A DNA stretch of 64,000 bases from Daejeonella sp. (GTDB taxonomy: Bacteria > Bacteroidota > Bacteroidia > Sphingobacteriales > Sphingobacteriaceae). Of the stretch, positions 57,045 through 64,000 are shown piece by piece (position 1 is the stretch's first letter; each line of letters begins with the position of its first letter). A program made the translations under genes and the position numbers. Under the pieces are notes generated by a model. The model had not been told where the DNA came from. It worked only from the letters and a program-made list of their open reading frames with translations, and searched no databases. The DNA lies in the NCBI RefSeq assembly GCF_030684675.1, contig NZ_JAUXXZ010000035.1, forward strand, positions 16,926 through 80,925, read 5' to 3'.

Positions 57045-57122
57045 GTTGATATTAATTGGAAATTCTCAATGCTCAATTAAGGAGAATTTGAAACTCTCCA
57101 TTTTCAATTCTCAATTCTCAAC
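57012..57122. repeat. Inverted pair of heptamer repeat patches
   Basis: Left patch: GTTGAGA, ATGGAGA, ATGGAGA, GTTGAGA, ATTGAGT (57012-57046). Right patch: TCCATTT, TCAATTC, TCAATTC, TCAAC and related units (57062-57122). The arms are imperfect reverse complements, differing by one seven-base unit. The left arm overlaps the end of ypdA. Confidence 0.8.
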
Positions 57123-57123
57123 T

Positions 57124-57191
57124 GCCGATTGGGGAGATTTTAGGAAAATCCCTCTAATTAAGCAATCATATTCAAAATCTCCCCAATCGGC
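57124..57191. terminator. Long inverted repeat at the gmhB-like 3' end
   Basis: A perfect 18-bp inverted repeat (57124-57141 and 57174-57191; core CCGATTGGGGAGATTTT). The right arm lies inside the last codons of the phosphatase gene and the left arm beyond its stop. It may be a terminator, although no clear T-run follows. Confidence 0.55.
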
Positions 57192-57643
57192 TGATCACTA
57201 TCTATCAATATCCCCTTCACTCCTGCTGCTTCACCGGCGATTACATCCCTTTCCCGGTCGCCGATAAAATAGGATGAGCCGGCATCTATGCCAAAACGGG
57301 CTATGGCCTTTTCAAGCATTATTGAACCGGGTTTACGGCAAAGACAATTCCCATTATATTCAGGATGATGCCTGCAGTAATAAATATCTGCTAAATGAAT
57401 CCCCTGATCAGCATAGGTTTTTCTGAGATGATCATGCATACCGCCTAGTATTTCTTCCGAATACCAGCCCTTGGCTAGCCCACCCTGATTGGTAATAACA
57501 ATCAATAAATAACCCCGCGATTGCAATTCTATCAAAGCCGGAAAATTATGCTCCAGCACTTTAAAGTCCTCGAATTTGCATACATAATCACCGAGTTCTT
57601 TATTTAAAACCCCATCCCGATCTAAAAAAACGGCTTTTTTCAT
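57158..57643 (-). CDS. HAD-IIIA phosphatase, GmhB-like
   Basis: A 161-residue protein. HAD motif I is FLDRDGVLN (D8, D10), motif II is VITNQGG, the zinc loop includes YYCRHHPEYNGNCLCRKP with conserved cysteines, and motif IV is FIGDRERDVIAG. GmhB dephosphorylates D-glycero-D-manno-heptose 1,7-bisphosphate during LPS or S-layer heptose synthesis. No other heptose gene is nearby, so the relation to HisB-type phosphatases stays open. Confidence 0.87.
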   Translation of the reverse strand: MKKAVFLDRDGVLNKELGDYVCKFEDFKVLEHNFPALIELQSRGYLLIVITNQGGLAKGWYSEEILGGMHDHLRKTYADQGIHLADIYYCRHHPEYNGNCLCRKPGSIMLEKAIARFGIDAGSSYFIGDRERDVIAGEAAGVKGILIDSDQPIGEILNMIA

Positions 57644-57776
57644 TATATTTCCGATATGCTGTTAATGACCCTAATATTTAATTTTGCCGGAGAAAAATTT
57701 AAATTCAAATCGCTCTTCCATATTTCAAATATCGCTAAAAGAAGTATCTTTAATTTAGAAAACCAATTAAAAAACT

Positions 57777-59828
57777 ATGTCGGACATCACAGAAAAGAAA
57801 GAATTTAAGCCCTATATCAGTTCAGATAGTCGGGTAGCTGAATTTACAGTAAAATCAGTGTTACTGGGGGCAATTTTCGGGATAATCTTTGGAGCAGCAA
57901 CAGTTTATCTTGCGTTAAAAGCCGGATTAACCGTATCTGCGTCCATCCCAATTGCCGTACTGGCTATCTCTATTGGCCGTAAGTTCTTCAAAACAACCAT
58001 ACTTGAAAATAACATTATCCAGACAACAGGTTCGGCCGGAGAATCAATTGCAGCAGGTGTTGTCTTCACCCTGCCGGGATTTCTATTTCTATCTGCAGGG
58101 AGTAACAGTGAATCCTTTTTCTCTTACTGGCCAATTTTCTTCCTTGCTGCTTTAGGCGGGATACTTGGAACCCTGATGATGATTCCGCTCAGGAGGTCAC
58201 TGATAGTTGAAGAACATCAAAGTTTGCCCTATCCGGAAGGAACTGCATGTGCATCCGTATTGATTGCAGGCGAAAAAGGAGGTGACTTTGCCAAAACAGC
58301 TTATTACGGACTTGCATTTGCATTTGGCTATGCTATTCTTCAGAAAATATTTCATTTGATTGCAGAGGCTCCTACCTGGGCAACAAGCCAGGCGAACAAA
58401 TTCTTTCCTTCAGCAACAGTAAATGGTGAAATCACTCCCGAATACATGGGTGTTGGTTATATCATCGGACCAAAGATTGCCGGAGTTCTGGTAGCAGGCG
58501 GTGTACTTGCATGGCTGGGACTTATCCCTTTGCTGGCAACACTTGTACCGGCAGAAACCATTGCCTATCAATTAGTTAAGCTGGGTTACCTGAAAGATGT
58601 ATACAGTCCCGGCGGGCCGGGAGGATGGGATCCTTTAAACATGGTCTTTGCCAATACAGCTACGGCAATCTACCAGGCTTATGTAAAACAGATCGGGGCA
58701 GGTGCAGTTGCTGCGGGTGGATTTATTACCCTGCTTAAAACCATTCCTACGATTGTTTCATCATTCAAATCTAGTCTGGCTTCGATGAATAAGTCGAATT
58801 CAGAAAAGCAGACTATAAAACGCACAGATGATGATCTTTCGTTTAAAATCGTCATTTTGGGAAGCCTTGGACTTATTTTACTGATGGCTTTATTACCACA
58901 AATACCGGGTGATTCTGTATTAAACAAATTACTGATTGGTGTTTTAGTTATCATCTTTGGATTTTTCTTTGTGACCGTATCCAGCCGGATCGTAGGCTTG
59001 ATCGGAACCTCCTCAAATCCGGTATCCGGAATGACAATCGCTACTTTAATGGGAACCTGTCTGATTTTCATCAGTATTGGCTGGACCGGCCATTTATATG
59101 AGCCTATGGCATTGGTTGTAGGTAGCATGATCTGTATTGCTGCAGCCAACGCCGGAGCAACATCACAGGATCTTAAAACCGGATATATTGTTGGCGCAAC
59201 GCCAAGGTATCAGCAATTAGCACTGTTTGTTGGTGCAATAGTTTCTGCTGTTGTGATTGGACTCACACTTTCTGTATTAGACAGACCCACTGCTGAAATG
59301 ACAGCACAAGGAATAACACATGCAATCGGAACCGAAACCTACCCTGCACCTCAGGGAACTCTGATGGCTACCCTGATCAAAGGACTACTCTCATTTAACC
59401 TCGACTGGCAATTTGTACTCGTTGGAGTCTTTCTGGCGATCACAATCGAATTATGTGGAGTAAAATCACTCTCTTTTGCTGTAGGAGCTTATTTACCCCT
59501 ATCCACTACCCTTCCCATATTTGCCGGAGGAGCTATTAAGGGTCTGGTAGAGATGAGAACTAAGAAGGATGGCAAAAAATCAGAAGATGAGGAACTGGGC
59601 AAAGGAAATCTGTTTGCTACCGGACTGGTTGCTGGTGGGGCGCTGATGGGTGTTATCTATGCCTTCCTGATGGCATTTGAATCAACCGGGGGTCCGGCAG
59701 GCAGCTTGAATATGGAAGAGCACCTGAGCGGATTGCTTGGAACCGGAGGATATCAGATATTAGGTTTTATGTTCTTCCTGTTCATGGGCTGGACCCTATA
59801 CCGTATTGCCATTAGTAAAGAAAAGTAA
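57777..59828 (+). CDS. OPT-family oligopeptide transporter
   Basis: A 683-residue polytopic inner-membrane protein with about 14-16 hydrophobic segments. OPT features: TVYLALKAGLTVSASIPIAV, NNIIQTTGSAGESIAAGVVF, LPYPEGTACASVLIAGEKGG and TSQDLKTGYIVGATPRYQQ. OPT proteins carry oligopeptides or metal chelates; the bacterial substrates are poorly known. Confidence 0.94.
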   Translation: MSDITEKKEFKPYISSDSRVAEFTVKSVLLGAIFGIIFGAATVYLALKAGLTVSASIPIAVLAISIGRKFFKTTILENNIIQTTGSAGESIAAGVVFTLPGFLFLSAGSNSESFFSYWPIFFLAALGGILGTLMMIPLRRSLIVEEHQSLPYPEGTACASVLIAGEKGGDFAKTAYYGLAFAFGYAILQKIFHLIAEAPTWATSQANKFFPSATVNGEITPEYMGVGYIIGPKIAGVLVAGGVLAWLGLIPLLATLVPAETIAYQLVKLGYLKDVYSPGGPGGWDPLNMVFANTATAIYQAYVKQIGAGAVAAGGFITLLKTIPTIVSSFKSSLASMNKSNSEKQTIKRTDDDLSFKIVILGSLGLILLMALLPQIPGDSVLNKLLIGVLVIIFGFFFVTVSSRIVGLIGTSSNPVSGMTIATLMGTCLIFISIGWTGHLYEPMALVVGSMICIAAANAGATSQDLKTGYIVGATPRYQQLALFVGAIVSAVVIGLTLSVLDRPTAEMTAQGITHAIGTETYPAPQGTLMATLIKGLLSFNLDWQFVLVGVFLAITIELCGVKSLSFAVGAYLPLSTTLPIFAGGAIKGLVEMRTKKDGKKSEDEELGKGNLFATGLVAGGALMGVIYAFLMAFESTGGPAGSLNMEEHLSGLLGTGGYQILGFMFFLFMGWTLYRIAISKEK

Positions 59829-59843
59829 TTCATAAATAGCAGG

Positions 59844-59889
59844 TAGTGTAAAGTTTGGGTTGAAACATCTGGACTATACACTATTTTTT
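59844..59889 (+). terminator. Possible terminator after the OPT transporter
   Basis: TAGTGTA (59844-59850) pairs with TACACTA (59877-59883), followed by a six-T run. The loop is long, so the structure is weak. Confidence 0.45.
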
Positions 59890-59995
59890 ATTTTAAAATT
59901 TCAGAAACATTGTTGGAAGTTTTGGCATTAACTGATATTTATTAAGCAAACCAGCGAGTCTCATGGGGGAAACGCATAACAATTATATTTCGCGG

Positions 59996-60032
59996 TTCTC
60001 ACATTTGCTAATTCTCTCATTTGCTCATTTTA
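59996..60032. repeat. Degenerate heptamer repeat patch
   Basis: TTCTCAC, ATTTGCT, AATTCTC, TCATTTG, CTCATTT. It lies just before the stop of the DUF502 gene. Confidence 0.5.
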
Positions 60033-60041
60033 TCATTAAAT

Positions 60042-60635
60042 TCAGGGAATTTGGCTTACTCCACCCGATACAATGAATTTCATTGCTTCACTGGCACTCA
60101 TTTTTAGGGGTTTAACCCGATCTGCATTCACAATGCATAATTGTCCTGCGAAGGAATAAGATAAGGGAAAATATACCGCAACCTCACCAGGGTAACCAAT
60201 TTTGGAGAGGTCTTTTTGAGTCAGGAAGCCAATTTTCTTCAATCCTGTTTCGTTAACTTCTACAACTACAGGCTCGTTGAATTTCTTATCATCCCCTACA
60301 AAAGCCTCTGTAAGATCTTTGAAAGAGGTATAGATCACATTGAATACAGGCAATTTTTTGAACCAGGAGCCGAACCACTTTTTGATTGGGTCAGTTACAA
60401 AGTTGGTCACGATGATTCCAACAACAATCAGAAAAACCACAACGCTAAGAATACCTAATCCCGGAATATAGATTGGCTTTCCGGTCTGATCCACCCAGAT
60501 TACATCACTTAAATTGAGTGCCGAATCCAGTTTGGAAACTGCCCAGTAAATAAAGAATAAAGCCGCGGCAATTGGCAGAATCACCAGGGCACCCCTCACG
60601 AGGTAATTAAATAAAGCTCTGACTATTCTATTCAT
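60042..60635 (-). CDS. DUF502 family membrane protein
   Basis: A 197-residue protein with two N-terminal membrane helices (residues about 10-35 and 58-80), followed by a soluble domain with LPVFNVIYTSFKDLTEAF and the tail YPGEVAVYFPLSYSFAG. DUF502 has no established function. Its start overlaps the murF-alr stop by 8 bp, so it is the second gene of that operon. Confidence 0.88.
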   Translation of the reverse strand: MNRIVRALFNYLVRGALVILPIAAALFFIYWAVSKLDSALNLSDVIWVDQTGKPIYIPGLGILSVVVFLIVVGIIVTNFVTDPIKKWFGSWFKKLPVFNVIYTSFKDLTEAFVGDDKKFNEPVVVEVNETGLKKIGFLTQKDLSKIGYPGEVAVYFPLSYSFAGQLCIVNADRVKPLKMSASEAMKFIVSGGVSQIP

Positions 60636-63087
60636 AATAATAAATTCGTTTCACCCGTTGGGAAATCCCGGTCAGTACCTCATAAGGTATCGTATCCAAC
60701 TGTTTTGCAATATCTTCCACCCGGATCTGATCATTGAACACAATAACCTCATCTCCTTCGGCAGCATCAATTCCGCTAATATCCAGCATGCACATATCCA
60801 TGCAAATCTTCCCGATGGTTGGGACTTCCTTCCCTCTTACTATCATTTTACCCTTTCCATTGCCCAATCCCCTGCGGTAACCATCTGCATAACCGATCTT
60901 CACGGTAGCAATTTTGCCTCCTTCAGGCATCTTCCCTTCCCTACCGTACCCTATTGTATCGCCAGCAGGAATATTCTTGATCTGTGATATACTTGTTTTC
61001 AGCGAAGTTACGGTTTGTAAGGGAGATTTTGAATCATAAGCAGAATCTATTCCGTAAAGTCCAATACCGAGACGAACCATATCAAAACGGGAATCGGGCC
61101 AACGACTGATCCCGGACGTATTGGCTATATGCCGCATAAATGGATAGTTCAGGCTTTTGCTGATCCTTTCAGAGAGTCTGAAAAAAAGATCGATCTGGTA
61201 TCTGGTAAATTCATCATGCTCAGGATCTTCGCTTGCCACAAGATGAGAAAACACACTCTGAATGCGTACTCCCTTTGTATTGATTAGAATTTCAAGTAGT
61301 TCATCCAGTTCTGCCTCCATAAAGCCCAGCCGGTGCATACCGGTATCCAGTTTAAGGTGGATTGGATAATTCTCCAGATTCTTTCGGTTCAACACCTCCA
61401 TCAACTGATTTAAAACGCGTACACTGAATATCTCCGGTTCCAGTTTATGCTGAATAATTGTTTCAAAAGCCATTGCATCCGGACTCATAACCATGATAGG
61501 CAAACTACATCCGGCATTACGTAAGGCAACACCTTCATCCGCATAGGCAACAGCCAGGTAATCTACTTTATTGAATTCAAGTAGATTGGCTATCTCAAAA
61601 CTGCCGCTACCATAGGAAAATGCCTTCACCATGGCCATTATTTTTGTCCCGGCCCCTAATTCCAGCTTATAATGATTCAGATTATACTCCAAAGCATTCA
61701 GATTGATCTCAAGAACGGTTTCGTGTACCTTTTGGGTCAAAAGCTGGCTGATTCTCTCAAACTCAAAAGACCTTGCACCTTTTAAAAGAATGGTCTCATT
61801 GTGAAACTTTATTGAAGCGAAATGTTCCAGAAAATCCGCTGTGCTGGCGAAACATTCGGTCTCAAAGGGATAATCAACAGCATACTTGCTGATTTGCTCA
61901 CCGACTGCTATTAATCTGTCTACCGATTTATTTTCGAGCAGATTCCTGACCTGTTCATAAACTGCCTCGGAATCAGTCCCGGGTATATCAGAAAGTATCA
62001 ATGTACGTCGCTGATGCTGGTTCTGTTGTTTCAAAAAATCCAGGGCTATCGCCAAAGAAGAAAGGTCGAGACTGTAAGAATCGTCGATTACAGAACAGTT
62101 ATTGATGCCATTTTTAAGTTCTAGCCGCATTCCTACTGGAATCAGCTTCTCAAGCCGCTTATCAGCCTCTTCAGGCTCATAACCCAATGCCAGTAAACTT
62201 GCCCAGCAGATAATTGCATTTTCAATCGAGGCTTGATCAGTGAAGGGGATCATTGCCTGAACATCCTTTCCATTGAAACGCGCCCTTAGAAACTGGAATC
62301 TTTCCTCAAGCACCTCATCATCAAAAACCTCTAAATTTGCCTGTCCACGATAGTTCCAGGTGAATTTATTGGTCCCGGGTATTTCGCCATCATATTGATC
62401 CAGATATTTATCAGAATAAATAAACAGATCCACTCCTTCAAACAGCTTCAGTTTTTCCCTGATCTTATCATTCAGACTTTCAAAACCGGTACTATGAGCC
62501 TCCCCTATATTGGTTAGAATTCCAATTGTTGGACGTATAATCCTGGCCAGATTTTCCATCTCACCCTCTTTGGATACCCCGGCTTCAAAGATCGCCAGAT
62601 CATTTTCCTCATTCATTTCCCATACCGATACAGGTACACCGATCTGTGAATTATAACTTTTTGGGCTTCTGACAATATTGCTCTCAGGAACAAGGAGCTG
62701 ATAGAGCCATTCTTTAACAATGGTTTTACCATTGCTGCCGGTGATACCGATGACAGGATAATTGAATTTAGAACGATGAGCAGCTGCCAGATCCTGCAAA
62801 GCAATTAATGTATCGGTAACTATGTAGAAATTTGTATCAGGATAGGCTCCGGTGTCAAATTCTGTATCAGAAATCACAAAACTCCGTAATCCTTCTTCAT
62901 AAACAGCAGGAATGAAACTATGTCCGTCCCTCCTTGCTTTCAGGGCAAAAAAGAGTGAATGATTGATATCGCTAAGCTTCCGACTATCGCTAAGAATGGT
63001 TCTGATCAAAATATCCTTATTCTGAATAAAAGACTCTGCATTCAGGATAGCACTGAGATCTTCTGTTGAATATAGGATATGGTTCAT
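60628..63087 (-). CDS. Bifunctional UDP-MurNAc-tripeptide:D-Ala-D-Ala ligase / alanine racemase
   Basis: An 819-residue fusion. The N-terminal half is MurF-like, with ATP site GITGSNGKTIVKEWL (about residues 112-126) and FEAGVSKEGEM. The C-terminal half is alanine racemase, with the PLP lysine in MAMVKAFSYGSG and IGYGREG holding the catalytic Tyr region. It makes D-alanine and adds the dipeptide to the peptidoglycan precursor. The fusion is a lineage marker of Bacteroidota. Confidence 0.96.
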   Translation of the reverse strand: MNHILYSTEDLSAILNAESFIQNKDILIRTILSDSRKLSDINHSLFFALKARRDGHSFIPAVYEEGLRSFVISDTEFDTGAYPDTNFYIVTDTLIALQDLAAAHRSKFNYPVIGITGSNGKTIVKEWLYQLLVPESNIVRSPKSYNSQIGVPVSVWEMNEENDLAIFEAGVSKEGEMENLARIIRPTIGILTNIGEAHSTGFESLNDKIREKLKLFEGVDLFIYSDKYLDQYDGEIPGTNKFTWNYRGQANLEVFDDEVLEERFQFLRARFNGKDVQAMIPFTDQASIENAIICWASLLALGYEPEEADKRLEKLIPVGMRLELKNGINNCSVIDDSYSLDLSSLAIALDFLKQQNQHQRRTLILSDIPGTDSEAVYEQVRNLLENKSVDRLIAVGEQISKYAVDYPFETECFASTADFLEHFASIKFHNETILLKGARSFEFERISQLLTQKVHETVLEINLNALEYNLNHYKLELGAGTKIMAMVKAFSYGSGSFEIANLLEFNKVDYLAVAYADEGVALRNAGCSLPIMVMSPDAMAFETIIQHKLEPEIFSVRVLNQLMEVLNRKNLENYPIHLKLDTGMHRLGFMEAELDELLEILINTKGVRIQSVFSHLVASEDPEHDEFTRYQIDLFFRLSERISKSLNYPFMRHIANTSGISRWPDSRFDMVRLGIGLYGIDSAYDSKSPLQTVTSLKTSISQIKNIPAGDTIGYGREGKMPEGGKIATVKIGYADGYRRGLGNGKGKMIVRGKEVPTIGKICMDMCMLDISGIDAAEGDEVIVFNDQIRVEDIAKQLDTIPYEVLTGISQRVKRIYYYE

Positions 63088-63128
63088 TCTGCTAATTTCA
63101 ATAAATTTTAAAGATTCTTCTCAAATAT

Positions 63129-63638
63129 TTGCGATATTTCAGTGCTTTGAAAAACGAAAACAATAAGCCGAAAATATTCAGTAGAGAACAGGCAAAACTG
63201 AAAGTTGAAAGCTATTGCGCCTACCAGGAAAGGTCGCAATATGAGGTAAGAAATAAGCTTTATGAATGGGGTCTGCATCAAAAAGATGTAGAGGAAATCA
63301 TTTCTGAGCTTATTGATCAGAATTTTCTGAATGAAGAACGGTTTTCAAAAGCTTATACCCTGGGTAAATTCAGAATCAAGGGTTGGGGCAGAATGAAGAT
63401 TAAACAGGGACTAAAATTAAAACAGGTTCCTGATAAGATGATACAGAAAGCACTTAAAAGCATCGATGAAGACGATTATTTGCTGTGTTTAAGACAGATT
63501 CTTGAAAAGAAATCTAATTTACTTACAGAGAAAGACTCCTTTAAGCGCCGCTACCTCTTAAGCCGATACGCTGCTTCCAAAGGCTATGAATCTGACCTGA
63601 TTGCAGACCAGATTACTGAATTTCTGGTGTCCGATTAA
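63129..63638 (+). CDS. recX: Regulatory protein RecX
   Basis: A protein of up to 169 residues made of three-helix repeats: AKLKVESYCAYQERSQYEVR, IISELIDQNFLNEERFSKAY and KFRIKGWGRMKIKQGL. RecX inhibits RecA filament growth. No ATG is available at the start; TTG at 63129 or 63147 must be used. It is not next to recA here. Confidence 0.9.
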   Translation: MRYFSALKNENNKPKIFSREQAKLKVESYCAYQERSQYEVRNKLYEWGLHQKDVEEIISELIDQNFLNEERFSKAYTLGKFRIKGWGRMKIKQGLKLKQVPDKMIQKALKSIDEDDYLLCLRQILEKKSNLLTEKDSFKRRYLLSRYAASKGYESDLIADQITEFLVSD

Positions 63639-63770
63639 AATTATTTTTTAATAAAACATGCTTATATGAAAGCTCTCTCTTCAAAGACTGATTGGCTTGA
63701 TCCAGAAGGAGTAATGTCTAAGGGTTTAATTCAATCTGTAGATTGCAATCCAGGCTGGAATTTTTTCTAA

Positions 63771-63875
63771 TGACCCAGAATGGGTCAAATGTTTATAGAC
63801 TTATTTAAAACGGAAATCCCGACCCTGAAGGGGTCGAATGTATTGGAAATTTTCACATACGACCCCTTCAGGGTC
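63771..63875. repeat. REP-like palindrome cluster
   Basis: Three related palindromic cores. The first is TGACCCAGAATGGGTCA (63771-63787). The other two, GACCCTGAAGGGGTC (63821-63835) and GACCCCTTCAGGGTC (63861-63875), are exact reverse complements of each other. The first two are each followed by AATGT. The 362-bp stretch from 63639 to the right edge holds no gene I trust. Confidence 0.7.
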
Positions 63876-64000
63876 CTATCGTGTGGACACATCTTTAAAC
63901 AGGTGTCAAAGTATCAAAATTTATTATTAAGTAGGGATTTAGGCGCTATGCTGTGCCCCTTTGGAGGGGCTACGGGGAGGTTCCACCCCCTTTAATTCCC

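Noticed and set aside
63666..63770. 34-codon ORF after recX
   Set aside because: Short, no upstream support, and adjoining REP-like DNA; nothing in the peptide suggests function.
63780..63995. 71-codon plus-strand ORF at the right edge
   Set aside because: It runs through the palindrome cluster, and its codons are explained by those repeats.

Overview
The window reads as part of the chromosome of a member of the Bacteroidota, most likely of the Sphingobacteriaceae (Pedobacter-like). The evidence is the fused murF-alr gene, a SusC/SusD pair behind an ECF sigma factor and a FecR anti-sigma factor with a DUF4974 tail, a YpdA-type bacillithiol reductase, A-rich start regions without clear Shine-Dalgarno sites, and a perfect TAnnTTTG -7 box in front of the SRP RNA. 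The genus is inference.

Layout. 1-21300: housekeeping and transport genes: a partial phytoene-desaturase-like oxidoreductase, DinB protein, CPA2 antiporter, lipoproteins, thiolase, DUF819 protein, POT peptide transporter, dolichol-phosphate-mannose-synthase-like transferase, ruvB, dienelactone hydrolase, OmpA-like porin, queG, a LytS/LytTR operon, a DEDD exonuclease preceded by a 40-residue membrane protein, and an NlpC/P60 lipoprotein. 21297-21946 is a gene-poor gap.

21947-40332 is the most distinctive part. It is one minus-strand locus: ECF sigma, FecR, SusC, SusD, then six enolase-superfamily (mandelate racemase/ManD/galactonate dehydratase-type) proteins, a UxuA-like mannonate dehydratase and an RraA-fold protein. 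Seven of these eight enzymes begin with a twin-arginine signal and the eighth with a Sec signal. No glycoside hydrolase, lyase, kinase or inner-membrane transporter is present. I infer that sugar acids taken up by SusCD are dehydrated, and perhaps cleaved, in the periplasm. Two copies of a roughly 70-bp leader with a covarying hairpin lie ahead of two segments of the locus. Three tandem paralogues show signs of mosaic exchange.

40333-64000: a glycine-zipper lipoprotein, mutS, MFS transporter, aldose epimerase, a TrmH/SpoU-type RNA methyltransferase, a YdeI/DUF3052-type gene apparently broken by an internal deletion, GNAT acetyltransferase, gltDB, SRP RNA, a four-helix-bundle (S23-like) gene inside octamer repeats, transaldolase-like aldolase, ypdA, gmhB-like phosphatase, OPT transporter, DUF502 protein, murF-alr, recX, and a REP-like palindrome cluster at the right edge.

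A second theme is the many short intergenic patches of degenerate seven-base tandem repeats, each with its own sequence. They often touch stop codons, sometimes supply the last codons of a gene, and in two convergent junctions form inverted pairs.
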